A DNA stretch of 64,000 nt. Origin: G965279355 sp965279355. Its GTDB lineage: Bacteria > Pseudomonadota > Alphaproteobacteria > CACIAM-22H2. The notes beneath the pieces are model-generated. The model was not told where the DNA came from. It saw only the letters and a program-made list of their open reading frames with translations, and did not search any database. A program made the position numbers and the translations under genes. Positions 45,009 to 53,270 of the stretch are shown piece after piece (position 1 is the first letter of the stretch; every line of letters starts with the position of its first letter). The stretch covers positions 3,906,001 to 3,970,000 of the forward strand of contig OZ257155.1 of assembly GCA_965279355.1 (NCBI GenBank). Direction: 5' to 3'.

Positions 45009-45977
45009 ATGAGACTGTGGCGCGGGATCGCGGCGGCGATTGCACTGGTTGCGACGGGGGCGGGCCCAGCCCTAGCGCAGAATTTCCCCTCCAAGCCGAT
45101 CCGGATCGTCGTGCCCTATTCGGCCGGCGGCTCGACGGACCTCCTGGCGCGCCTTGTTGCCCAGCATATGAGTGAGACGCTGGGTCAGCAGGTCAACATC
45201 ATTAACAAGCCGGGCGGTGCCACAATGATCGGCGCCGAAGACATCGCGCGCTCGACGCCTGACGGTTATTCGCTGCTGCTGGCGACGACCGCAACCGGTA
45301 CCAACACGGTGATCTACAAGACCGTGCCCTATACCCTGGCCAGTTTCTCGGCCGTGGCCCCGATCGCCGTGACGCCCAACGTCCTGGCCGTCAACGCGAC
45401 CCTGCCGGCCGACACGCTGCCGGCCTTCGTCGCCTATGCGAAATCAAAGCCAGGCGTTCTGAACTACGCCTCGCTCGGCCGTGGTGGTCTCACGCATCTT
45501 GTGAGCGAGAAGTTTCTGGCGCTGGCCGACCTCAAGATCGTCGAGGTGAATTTTCCCGGCGCCGGTCCGGGCCAAACGGCGCTGGCCGGTAATCATGTTC
45601 AGGTGTTCTTCGATTCCATTCCGGCGACCCTGCCGTTCTTCCAGTCGGGACAGACGCGCATTCTGGCTGTCACCAGCGAGAAGCGACTGGCAACGATCCC
45701 GAACGTGCCGACCTTCGCCGAACTCGGTTATCCGGAAATGACCAAGGGCGGCTGGTATGGCGTTCTCGCTCCCGCGGGCACGCCGGCGCCGGTCCTGCAG
45801 CGGCTGCGCGCTGCCGTGGATGGCGCGCTGCAGTCGCCGGTGGTCCTGAAGCGGCTCACGGAACTAGGCGCCGAGCCGCTCTCGATGGCGCCAGCTGCGT
45901 TCGACCAGTTTATCCGCGAGGACGTCGCCTATTGGGGCGAGACGGCCAAGCGGCTGGGTATCCAGCTCGAGAACTGA
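45009..45977 (+). CDS. Bug-family (TctC-like) periplasmic binding protein
   Basis: 322 residues. Signal peptide MRLWRGIAAAIALVATGAGPALAQ, then FPSKPIRIVVPYSAGGSTDLLARL, the Bug-domain hallmark, and KPGGATMIGAEDIARSTPDGY. The Asp in the STPDGY/GSTDLL region usually contacts a carboxylate ligand. The ATG at 45009 follows GGGAGG; a TTG/ATG upstream at 44943 would precede the signal peptide. It may be the missing receptor for TctA/TctB, 5 kb away, but Bug proteins are often orphan. Confidence 0.9.
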   Translation: MRLWRGIAAAIALVATGAGPALAQNFPSKPIRIVVPYSAGGSTDLLARLVAQHMSETLGQQVNIINKPGGATMIGAEDIARSTPDGYSLLLATTATGTNTVIYKTVPYTLASFSAVAPIAVTPNVLAVNATLPADTLPAFVAYAKSKPGVLNYASLGRGGLTHLVSEKFLALADLKIVEVNFPGAGPGQTALAGNHVQVFFDSIPATLPFFQSGQTRILAVTSEKRLATIPNVPTFAELGYPEMTKGGWYGVLAPAGTPAPVLQRLRAAVDGALQSPVVLKRLTELGAEPLSMAPAAFDQFIREDVAYWGETAKRLGIQLEN

Positions 45978-45980
45978 AGC

Positions 45981-46559
45981 ATGTACACCGGTGAACAGCT
46001 CGCAGCCCTGACCGCGAAAGTTCAGGCACTGGAGGATAGGCAGGCGATTCTCGATTGCGTCTATCGCGTGTCGCGCGGCCTCGATCGTCATGACCGGGAG
46101 ATCGTGCGGAGCTGTTTTCATGCCGACGCCGTGGTGAACATCGGCGAGTTTGTCGGCCGCCTGCCAGAGTTCCTGGAGTGGAGCGCCGCCGGGCATACGG
46201 CGCTTTATGGCGGCCACACCCACAACATCAGCTGCCACTCCGTCGATATCGATGGCGATACCGCGCATGCCGAGAGCTACGTGATCATGGTGCTCCGCCA
46301 CAAAGCGGAGCCGGTGGTGACCGTTGCCGGGGCCCGGTACGTCGACCGCCTGGAGCGCCGCAGCGGAGAGTGGCGGATTGCGTTGCGCCGTTCCGTACAG
46401 GATTGGCGTTTCACAGCTGATGGGAGCGTGTGGAATCCAAACCGGCCCGGTGCCGCATTCGGCAGCTGGGATACCGCCGATGTCTCGTATCAGCGCCCTC
46501 TGGCGCTGCCGCCGGATCTGCAGGCGAAGCTGGCGGCCAAGGACAAAGCCACTCCCTGA
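45981..46559 (+). CDS. SnoaL-like (NTF2-fold) protein
   Basis: 192 residues. N-terminal DRQAILDCVYRVSRGLDRHDREIVRSCFHADAV and HTHNISCHSVDIDGDTAHAESYVIM are characteristic of SnoaL_4-type NTF2-fold domains, which act as small hydratases, isomerases or dioxygenase-linked enzymes. Starts 3 bases after the Bug gene, so it is co-transcribed with a likely role in the same substrate's metabolism. Activity not established. Confidence 0.8.
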   Translation: MYTGEQLAALTAKVQALEDRQAILDCVYRVSRGLDRHDREIVRSCFHADAVVNIGEFVGRLPEFLEWSAAGHTALYGGHTHNISCHSVDIDGDTAHAESYVIMVLRHKAEPVVTVAGARYVDRLERRSGEWRIALRRSVQDWRFTADGSVWNPNRPGAAFGSWDTADVSYQRPLALPPDLQAKLAAKDKATP

Positions 46560-46563
46560 AACA

Positions 46564-46589
46564 AAAAAGGCGCCTTGCGGCGCCTTTTT
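46564..46589. terminator. Bidirectional Rho-independent terminator
   Basis: AAAAAGGCGCC-TTGC-GGCGCCTTTTT is a symmetric stem with A and T tails on both strands. It lies between the convergent Bug/SnoaL operon and rpmE and can end both. Confidence 0.92.
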
Positions 46590-46614
46590 CTGACGAACCT
46601 CGGGGAAACCCCGA

Positions 46615-46872
46615 TCAGTTCTTCTTGGCGGGCTCTGCCGTTGGGGCCGACGACTTCACGCCGAGATTGGCGAAGCGCTTGTTGAACTTCGCGACCTGAC
46701 CGCCCTGATCCATCAGGCGATGCTGGCCGGTCCATGCCGGATGCGTCTTCGGGTCGATGTCGAGGTTCAGGGTGTCGCCCGGCTTGCCGTAGGTCGAGCG
46801 CGTCTTGAACGACGTGCCGTCGGTCATCACGACATTGATCTCGTGATAGTCGGGGTGAATCTTCTCTTTCAT
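46615..46872 (-). CDS. rpmE: 50S ribosomal protein L31, zinc-free form
   Basis: 85 residues, MKEKIHPDYHEINVVMTDGTSF onward, ending in a Pro/Ala/Lys tail. bL31 by sequence, but the zinc-binding Cys residues of the C-plus type are absent, so it is the zinc-independent variant normal in alphaproteobacteria. A terminator follows. Confidence 0.94.
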   Translation of the reverse strand: MKEKIHPDYHEINVVMTDGTSFKTRSTYGKPGDTLNLDIDPKTHPAWTGQHRLMDQGGQVAKFNKRFANLGVKSSAPTAEPAKKN

Positions 46873-46962
46873 CGCACAGGCTCCGGGGCGTCTGGAAGGC
46901 GCGGTTTATAGCCCACAAGACCGCTCGGGGGCAAGGGTGAACGCCCCTGCCGGATCAAGGAC

Positions 46963-47145
46963 TTAGTGAACGCTGGCGTCGACGGGGCGCGCGGTTTCGG
47001 GCATAGCCATGGCCGTGGCCATCTCCAGCAGGGCATCCGCGCGGTCCATCATGCGCCCGAATTCACGCAAATCCGTGGTTTCCAGGGCTTTCTGAACGAT
47101 GTCCCACGCTTCTTCGTGGAGCTTTTTGATCGCGTCGCTGTCCAT
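46963..47145 (-). CDS. Small uncharacterised helical protein
   Basis: 60 residues, MDSDAIKKLHEEAWDIVQKALETT onward, acidic and helical. No family recognised. A good GGAGAGG ribosome site supports translation. It precedes rpmE on the same strand (gap 90 bases) and diverges from the 2OG oxygenase. Confidence 0.7.
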   Translation of the reverse strand: MDSDAIKKLHEEAWDIVQKALETTDLREFGRMMDRADALLEMATAMAMPETARPVDASVH

Positions 47146-47272
47146 GATCCTCTCCGGTGTTGAGCGAAAGATAGCCGCGAGGCTGGATGGCTGGGATTCA
47201 GGGGATGTACGTATCCCACCAGCCGCAAGTTTCGGGTGGTTAGGGCCGTGTTTCGCTGCGACTTAAGAGACC

Positions 47273-47989
47273 ATGAAGAACCAGAATGTCGCTCCCCGTA
47301 TTGCGGCGCTCGACTGGGATCGGATCGCATCCGATCTCAACGAGCGAGGCCAGGCCGTTGCCCCGAAACTGCTGCGAGCATCCGAGTGTGCGGCGCTTGC
47401 GGAGGCCTACGGGGATGACACGCAATTCCGCAACCGGGTCGTCATGGCGCGCCACGGCTTCGGCCGGGGCGAGTACAAATATTTTGACGCGCCGTTGCCC
47501 GATACGATCGCGGGGATTCGTACCGCGCTGTATCCGGCGCTGGCCGCTATCGCAAACCGTTGGAATGAGGCAATGGGGATCTCCATTTCTTATCCCGACG
47601 ATCACGCGGCATTTCTCAAACGCTGCCATCGCGACGGGCAGACGCGCCCCACGCCGCTGCTTCTGCGCTACGGAGCAGGCGACTACAATTGCCTGCATCA
47701 GGATCTCTACGGAGAGCATGTGTTTCCGTTGCAGGCGACGATCCTCCTTTCGAAGCCGGGCGCCGATTTCACCGGCGGTGAATTCGTGCTGACCGAACAA
47801 CGTCCGCGGATGCAGTCGCGAGTGGAGGTCGTGTCGCTGGAGCTCGGGGATTGTGTTCTGTTCCCCGTGCGTCACCGGCCGGTGCGGGGTACGCGCGGCA
47901 TCTATCGTGTCACGATGCGCCACGGTGTGAGCCGTATCCATCGCGGTCACCGTTTCACCGCCGGTATCATCTTTCACGATTCAAAATGA
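47273..47989 (+). CDS. 2OG-Fe(II) oxygenase (PF09859-type)
   Basis: 238 residues. Iron ligands are visible: HQD (H142 and D144 in CLHQDLYGE) and a distal His (H217 in YRVTMRHGVSR); a conserved Arg (R224 or R227) could bind 2-oxoglutarate. PLLLRYGAGDYNCLHQDLYGEHVFPLQ is the family hallmark. Family function is unproved, although a role beside AlkB in damage repair or hydroxylation is plausible. The stop overlaps the alkB start by 4 bases (ATGA), so they are translationally coupled. Confidence 0.88.
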   Translation: MKNQNVAPRIAALDWDRIASDLNERGQAVAPKLLRASECAALAEAYGDDTQFRNRVVMARHGFGRGEYKYFDAPLPDTIAGIRTALYPALAAIANRWNEAMGISISYPDDHAAFLKRCHRDGQTRPTPLLLRYGAGDYNCLHQDLYGEHVFPLQATILLSKPGADFTGGEFVLTEQRPRMQSRVEVVSLELGDCVLFPVRHRPVRGTRGIYRVTMRHGVSRIHRGHRFTAGIIFHDSK

Positions 47990-48636
47990 GCGCAATTGGC
48001 GACCTTCTGGCCGGGAACAGCCGTTCGCAAGAGACCATCGGCGACGAGGCGGTCTTGCTGCGCGGCTTCGCTCTCGTCGAGGCGCCGCGGCTGGCGCTCG
48101 ATCTGGACACAATCGTTGCCGTGTCGCCATTCCGCCACATGGTGACGCCGGGTGGATACCGGATGTCGGTCGCGATGACGAATTGCGGCGACGCCGGTTG
48201 GGTGACCGACCGCCGCGGCTATCGCTACGATCCGGTCGATCCGACAACAGGACATCGCTGGCCGGGGATGCCGGACTCGTTCCGCACGCTGGTGGTTCGG
48301 GCTGCGGATGCCGCCGGGTTTGCGGATTATCGGCCGGATGCCTGCCTGATCAACCGCTATGAAAAAGGCACGCGGCTGTCGTTGCATCAGGATCGCAATG
48401 AACGCGATCTCACGGCACCGGTCGTTTCAGTGTCGCTCGGCTTGCCCGCGACGTTCCTGTTCGGCGGTCTGACACGCGCGGAACGGCCGCGGCGCTTCCG
48501 GCTGGAAAGCGGGGATGTCGTGGTGTGGGGCGGCCACTCGCGTCTGGTCTTTCATGGCATCGCACCGCTTGCCGGCGGCGAGCACGAACTGACGGGTCCT
48601 GCGCGCATAAACCTCACCTTCCGCAAGGCTTTGTAA
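47986..48636 (+). CDS. alkB: AlkB DNA/RNA repair dioxygenase
   Basis: 216 residues. Oxidatively removes methyl groups from alkylated bases (1-methyladenine, 3-methylcytosine). Close to E. coli AlkB: SPFRHMVTPGGYRMSVAMTNCG, ACLINRYEKGTRLSLHQDRNERDL, WGGHSRLVFHGI. Fe ligands H134, D136 and H190; 2OG-binding R207 and R213. Starts in the end of the PF09859-type oxygenase gene. The frame is open upstream to 47851 but that part is antiphase to the oxygenase. Confidence 0.96.
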   Translation: MSAIGDLLAGNSRSQETIGDEAVLLRGFALVEAPRLALDLDTIVAVSPFRHMVTPGGYRMSVAMTNCGDAGWVTDRRGYRYDPVDPTTGHRWPGMPDSFRTLVVRAADAAGFADYRPDACLINRYEKGTRLSLHQDRNERDLTAPVVSVSLGLPATFLFGGLTRAERPRRFRLESGDVVVWGGHSRLVFHGIAPLAGGEHELTGPARINLTFRKAL

Positions 48637-48685
48637 CCGTCCGCATCGCCTTGTGACGCTGTCCGCCGCGTGTTACAGGCTGGCC

Positions 48686-49012
48686 ATGGACGACAGCAGC
48701 TTTGAAACCTTGGCCGACCGTACGCTTGAAGCAATTCAGAGCGCGATCGAAGACGCGGCTGAAGACGAGGTCGATACGGAACTGCAGGGTAGCATCCTCA
48801 CGCTCATCCTCGAGGATGGCCGGCAATACGTGATCAACAAGCACAAGCCGAACCGGCAGATATGGCTTTCGTCACCGGTCTCGGGTGCCGCGCATTTCGA
48901 CTACGATCAGGCGAGCGGACAGTGGCTCTCCACGCGTGGCGGCGCCGCGCTGCATGCGATCCTGGCCGAGGAACTCTCGGGGCTGACCGGCCAGACGATT
49001 ACGTTCAGCTAA
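48686..49012 (+). CDS. cyaY: Frataxin-like iron donor CyaY
   Basis: 108 residues. Acidic helix (SFETLADRTLEAIQSAIEDAAEDEVDTEL) followed by the frataxin beta-sheet (GRQYVINKHKPNRQIWLSSPVSGAAHFDY). Regulates iron delivery to Fe-S assembly. It lies 49 bases after alkB and directly before an ABC exporter, probably in one operon with two iron-dependent oxygenases. Confidence 0.93.
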   Translation: MDDSSFETLADRTLEAIQSAIEDAAEDEVDTELQGSILTLILEDGRQYVINKHKPNRQIWLSSPVSGAAHFDYDQASGQWLSTRGGAALHAILAEELSGLTGQTITFS

Positions 49013-49015
49013 CCT

Positions 49016-50824
49016 ATGGCAGAGACTCCCGACACACAGGCACGCAGCCGTGACCTGCGCATTCTGGGACGCCTCGTTGTGTTCCTGCGCCCGTATCGCC
49101 TGCGAGTCGCGCTGGCCGTGGTGGCCCTCATCTTTGCGGCATCGACGGTATTGGTGTTCGGCACCGGACTGCGCTGGCTGATCGATCGCGGCTTCGTCGG
49201 CGGCGATCCCGGCCTTCTCGATCAGGCTTTGGCGGGGATGTTCGCCATTGTCGTCGTGATGGCGGCGGCGACCGTCTCTCGGGCCTATCTGATGGCGTGG
49301 CTGGGCGAGCGGGTGACTGCCGATGTCCGCAACGCCGTGTTTGCGAATGTGCTGAAGCTCTCGCCGGCATTCTTCGAGACGATGAGGCCGGGCGAAGTGC
49401 TGTCCCGTCTGGCAGCCGATACCACGGTGGTGCAGACCATCGTCGGCTCGTCCGCGTCGGTGGCGTTGCGCAATGTTCTGTTGCTGATCGGCGGAACCGT
49501 CATGATGGCGATCACCTCGCCAAAACTCACCGGTCTGGTCTTCCTCGTTGTGCCGATTGTGGTAGCGCCGATCGTCCTCTTCGGGCGGCGGGTGCGGACG
49601 CTATCGCGCGAGAGTCAGGACCGGCTGGGCGATGCCAGTGCCGATATCGACGAGACGCTCAATGCCGTTACTACGGTGCAGGCCTTCAATCGCGAGACGC
49701 TCGATGCACAGCGTGTCGGCGTTCGTGTCGAGGAAGCGTTTTCCACGGCGGTCTATCGGGCCGGCGTGCGCTCGATCCTGATCGGTCTGGTCATCCTGCT
49801 GGTCTTCAGTTCGGTCGGCGTCCTGCTGTGGATCGGCGGTCACGACACGCAGGCCGGTCGCATCACGCCCGGAGAACTCTCGGCATTTGTCTTCTACGCA
49901 ATCGTTGTCGCATCTTCGGTGGGGGCAATCAGCGAATTTATGGCCGATGTGCAGCGCGCGGCGGGCGCGTCCGAGCGGCTGTTCGAATTGCTCGATGCAA
50001 AGGCGACTGTCGAGATTTCTGCGAACCCGGTCGCGCTGCCGGAGCCGCCGCGCGGTGCCATCCGCTTCGAGAACGTCACGTTCAATTACCCGTCGCGTCC
50101 AGACCAGGCGTCGCTGAGCGAATTCAATCTGGATGTAGCGCCGGGCGAAACGGTGGCGCTCGTCGGGCCTTCAGGCGCCGGCAAGACCACGATCTTCAAT
50201 CTGCTGCTGCGTTTCTACGACCCTGCATCAGGGACGGTGCGGCTTGATGGGATTGACCTGCGGCAGGCTGACCCCGCCCGAATCCGAGCCCGTATCGGCT
50301 TCGTCGCCCAGGAGCCGACGATCTTCGCGGCGGACGTCTTCGACAACATCCGTTACGGGCGCCCCGGGGCGACGGAAGCGGAGGTTCGGCGGGCGGCGGA
50401 GGCCGCGGCGGCTGCGACGTTCATCGAGCGCCTGCCGCAGGGCTACCGCACAAATCTCGGCGGGCGTGGCGTGCGTCTCTCGGGCGGGCAGCGCCAGCGG
50501 ATCGCCATCGCGCGCGCCCTGCTGCGCGATCCGGCGGTGCTTCTCCTCGATGAGGCGACGAGCGCGCTCGACGCGGAGAGCGAGCGCTTCGTTCAGCAGG
50601 CGCTGGATGTTGTTATGAAGGGGCGCACGGTTCTTGTCATCGCTCACCGCCTTGCGACCGTCCTCAAGGCGGACCGGATCGCGGTTCTCGATCACGGACG
50701 ACTTGTCGCCTTGGGTACTCATGAACGTCTCCTGCAGGAGGGAGGCTTGTATGCGAGGCTTGCCTCGCTCCAGTTTATCGACCCGAGCTCGTCAACGATG
50801 ACGGCGGGATCGTCCTCCACCTGA
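49016..50824 (+). CDS. ABC exporter, fused permease-ATPase (MsbA/ABCB type)
   Basis: 602 residues. A six-TM N-terminal domain (residues 15-320) is followed by a nucleotide-binding domain with Walker A GPSGAGKTT, Q-loop FVAQEP, signature LSGGQRQRIAIARA, Walker B VLLLDEATSALD and switch VIAHR. Such half-transporters work as dimers to export lipids or drugs. Begins 3 bases after cyaY, so co-transcription is likely. Substrate unknown. Confidence 0.92.
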   Translation: MAETPDTQARSRDLRILGRLVVFLRPYRLRVALAVVALIFAASTVLVFGTGLRWLIDRGFVGGDPGLLDQALAGMFAIVVVMAAATVSRAYLMAWLGERVTADVRNAVFANVLKLSPAFFETMRPGEVLSRLAADTTVVQTIVGSSASVALRNVLLLIGGTVMMAITSPKLTGLVFLVVPIVVAPIVLFGRRVRTLSRESQDRLGDASADIDETLNAVTTVQAFNRETLDAQRVGVRVEEAFSTAVYRAGVRSILIGLVILLVFSSVGVLLWIGGHDTQAGRITPGELSAFVFYAIVVASSVGAISEFMADVQRAAGASERLFELLDAKATVEISANPVALPEPPRGAIRFENVTFNYPSRPDQASLSEFNLDVAPGETVALVGPSGAGKTTIFNLLLRFYDPASGTVRLDGIDLRQADPARIRARIGFVAQEPTIFAADVFDNIRYGRPGATEAEVRRAAEAAAAATFIERLPQGYRTNLGGRGVRLSGGQRQRIAIARALLRDPAVLLLDEATSALDAESERFVQQALDVVMKGRTVLVIAHRLATVLKADRIAVLDHGRLVALGTHERLLQEGGLYARLASLQFIDPSSSTMTAGSSST

Positions 50825-50921
50825 TGGTCTGAAGCGCGTGGCGTGCCTGTAATGAACCGCGATACGGACACGGAGTTCCGTCGCCTGGCCCACCCGTGGT
50901 AGGCCGTCCGGGTTACCGCAC

Positions 50922-51503
50922 CTAGCGGATCGCTGCCCACAGCCCGTCTGTCTGACGGCAAGCCACCGCGTGCGCCTGGCGCAGCTGGTTGCCGAGTACA
51001 GCGCTGGTATCGAACTCTCGGCAATAGCCGCCACGGTCGTTCTGGTAAGTGCGTGTGGCCGTCACGGCGTAGTTCATACCGGTATCGGGGTTGCGCCACA
51101 GCACACGCCGCTGGTCGGGCGCGAATTCAAGCGTGGAGCCGACGCAGCGCTGATCGACCATGTCCATGCGGGCGCCGACTGAGTCGCCGACAATCAGGCT
51201 TGCCCGCCCGTCGGTGCGCATGTCGGCCGCGACCTGCGGGCGATCGCACAGCCCTCGATCTAGGCCGTAGGGAATCGATGGCAGGCTGTACGCCTGCGCG
51301 GCGCTGCGATGGAGATCCGATGGTGCCCAGCTCGGCGCGCCATGAATGAGACGCCCTGCCGGCTCGGCGAGCGCCAGTCCGATGCCGATAGCAAGGCCGA
51401 GTGCGGCGCCATCCTTAATAAGGCGGGCGCCAAAAGAAGAGCCCGGCCGAACCCGAAGGCTCGGCCGGGCGGCGGAAGTAGCGGCGTTGGCTGTCGGGGG
51501 CAC
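50922..51503 (-). CDS. RT0821/Lpp0805-type surface antigen-like protein
   Basis: 193 residues, GTG start just after the preceding lipoprotein gene (12-base gap). A hydrophobic segment at about 28-48 may anchor it. The C-terminal YAVTATRTYQNDRGGYCREFDTSAV and ACRQTDGLWAAI match the 17-kDa surface-antigen-like outer-membrane family. Function unknown. The N-terminus is poorly supported. Confidence 0.7.
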   Translation of the reverse strand: MPPTANAATSAARPSLRVRPGSSFGARLIKDGAALGLAIGIGLALAEPAGRLIHGAPSWAPSDLHRSAAQAYSLPSIPYGLDRGLCDRPQVAADMRTDGRASLIVGDSVGARMDMVDQRCVGSTLEFAPDQRRVLWRNPDTGMNYAVTATRTYQNDRGGYCREFDTSAVLGNQLRQAHAVACRQTDGLWAAIR

Positions 51504-51515
51504 CGCTACACCCGC

Positions 51516-51737
51516 TTACTGTTTCTTGTCCGTCAGCGCGCCCACCGCAGCGCCGCCGGCGGCGCCGATGGCGCCTAAAACCCAGGGATTGGCTCCCGTC
51601 ACGAGACCCAGTGCCGCACCGGCACCGGCGCCGATGGCGCCACCACTCAACGCACGCTGCTCCTTGTTGTTCATGTTGGAGCAGGCGGTGGTGGAGAGAC
51701 TCGTCAAAACGACAACAGCCAAAATCTTTCCCTTCAT
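51516..51737 (-). CDS. Glycine-zipper lipoprotein
   Basis: 73 residues. Signal peptide with lipobox LSTTAC (Cys at 19), then a Gly/Ala zipper (GGAIGAGAGAALGLVTGANP and AIGAAGGAAVGAL) typical of small envelope lipoproteins (OsmB-like). GGAGG lies upstream of the ATG. Followed by the surface-antigen-like gene on the same strand. Confidence 0.88.
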   Translation of the reverse strand: MKGKILAVVVLTSLSTTACSNMNNKEQRALSGGAIGAGAGAALGLVTGANPWVLGAIGAAGGAAVGALTDKKQ

Positions 51738-52042
51738 CGGTCCTCCGCAGAGGTCATTCCGCGCGCTGGCCGATGGAGAGAGAAGTTCTGCAAGACAGCC
51801 AGCTTGCGTGATCTAATCTCGAAGCAAACACAGTCGAATTCAAGTAATGAATTAATTTATTACATCAGTCTTCTTTTTATCTACGGAATGTCACAGCAAA
51901 ATCACAATCAATCCTTTGGTATTGAAATACCAATTCTAATAATGACTGCTAGATTAAGCTCTTCTGGTGGCCGGAGTAGGTTGGGAGAGACGAAGAGCGT
52001 GGTAAGATCGAATTCATCCGTTCACAGGTCCGTCCCGGCTGC
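51738..52042. other. AT-rich gap with a perfect inverted repeat
   Basis: No gene is visible. The segment 51830-51960 is much lower in GC than its surroundings. TTGGTATT-GA-AATACCAA (51916-51933) is a perfect inverted repeat. Promoters for the lipoprotein genes on either side probably lie here. It may also be a remnant of transferred DNA; neither is shown. Confidence 0.5.
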
Positions 52043-52549
52043 ATGGCTTTCGCAGAGATCCGAATCGACAAAGTGCTGGTCGTCGCCGTGCTCGCAATGA
52101 CAATGGGCGGCTGCAGTTTGTTCGACGCGCCAAGCGCACAGCGGGCGACGCCGACCGCATCGGCGCCGCTCCCTGCTACGTTGCCGCCCAGCCGGCCGGC
52201 CCCCACGCCGGACGCACGGACAGCGCGCCTGCCGGCGCCCGCGGTGGCACGGCCCAGGATCCCCGGGGATGTCGAGGTTACGGTCGTTGGGTTGAGTCAG
52301 GCCGAGGCCGAAGCCGTGCTGGGGCCGCCGACGCGCGAAATGGAACAACCGCCGGCAAAAGTCTGGCAATATCGGTCGGGAGATTGTGGGCTGAACGTTT
52401 ACTTCTATCTCGACGTCGCGCGTAACGCCTTTTACGCTCTACACTACGATGCTGGCGCGCCGCCACCGTCGCCCGTTCCCGCGGCGGCCGGTGATGCCGC
52501 CGATCGCTGTCTTCGACGTATTTACAATGACCGCCGCCAACCTCGCTGA
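52043..52549 (+). CDS. Pro/Ala-rich lipoprotein
   Basis: 168 residues. A signal peptide ends in lipobox LAMTMGGC (Cys near 24), followed by a Pro/Ala-rich linker (about 30-75) and a small C-terminal domain (VEVTVVGLSQAEAEAVLGPPTREMEQPPAKVWQYR) that recalls SmpA/BamE-like folds without a firm match. It overlaps the response-regulator gene by 23 bases, so it may be co-transcribed with that two-component system. Confidence 0.75.
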   Translation: MAFAEIRIDKVLVVAVLAMTMGGCSLFDAPSAQRATPTASAPLPATLPPSRPAPTPDARTARLPAPAVARPRIPGDVEVTVVGLSQAEAEAVLGPPTREMEQPPAKVWQYRSGDCGLNVYFYLDVARNAFYALHYDAGAPPPSPVPAAAGDAADRCLRRIYNDRRQPR

Positions 52550-53270
52550 AACCGCAACTGTTGCCGTAGTCGATGACGATCCGCTGTTGCGGCGGACCGT
52601 CGCCTCCAACCTCGAGGATGCGGGGTTTCGCGTCGCCTCGTTCGAGAACGGGCGCGCGGCGCTCGACTACGTCACCGGCGGCGGCCCGGCTTCGGCGATC
52701 CTTCTCGACTGGCAGATGCCGGGCATGGACGGGCCGGAGTTGCTGCGGCGTCTGCGCGCCGGCGGACATGGCGTGCCGGTAATTTTCCTCACCGGCCATA
52801 ACCAGCCGATCTTCGAAGAGGCGGCGCTGGCCGGCGGTGCGGTCGATTTCGTCGACAAGTCGAAAAGTTTTTCGATCGTGCTGCAGCGGCTGCGGCTGGC
52901 AATTGCCGGCGCCAAGGGCGGTTCGGGGGGCACCAATGGCGAGGGCACAGTCTCGGCCGATCTGACACTCGATCAGGAAAGCTGCCGCGCCTTCTGGCGC
53001 GGCACGGCGGTCGATCTCACCATCAGCGAGTTCAAGGTGGTACGCCTGCTCGTATCCAAGACCGGTCGCGATGTTTCCTATCGCGAAATCTACGATGCGG
53101 TGCGCGGCGAAGGTTTCCAGGCCGGCTCGGGTGACGATGGATATCGCGCCAATGTCCGGGCGCTGGTGAAGCGCGTCCGGCAGAAATTCCGCGACGTGGA
53201 TCCGGAATTCGACGGGATCACGAACTATCCCGGGTTCGGGTACCGCTGGGCCGATGGCGGAGCTGCTTGA
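52527..53270 (+). CDS. OmpR/ChvI-like response regulator
   Basis: 247 residues. REC domain (AVVDDDPLLRRTVASNL, phosphoacceptor in ILLDWQMPGMDG, TGHNQ, VDKSKS in place of the usual K-P) and a winged-helix DNA-binding domain (DLTISEFKVVRLLVSKTGRDVSYREIYDAVRGEGF, RKFRDVDPEF-like ending, NYPGFGYRW). ChvI-type regulators control envelope and acid responses. It overlaps the kinase gene by 17 bases. Confidence 0.9.
   Translation: MTAANLAETATVAVVDDDPLLRRTVASNLEDAGFRVASFENGRAALDYVTGGGPASAILLDWQMPGMDGPELLRRLRAGGHGVPVIFLTGHNQPIFEEAALAGGAVDFVDKSKSFSIVLQRLRLAIAGAKGGSGGTNGEGTVSADLTLDQESCRAFWRGTAVDLTISEFKVVRLLVSKTGRDVSYREIYDAVRGEGFQAGSGDDGYRANVRALVKRVRQKFRDVDPEFDGITNYPGFGYRWADGGAA

Noticed and set aside
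47189..47224. Terminator-like hairpin between the 60-residue gene and the oxygenase
   Set aside because: GGCTGG/CCAGCC pairing has a bulge and no T-run on either strand, and lies upstream of both genes.
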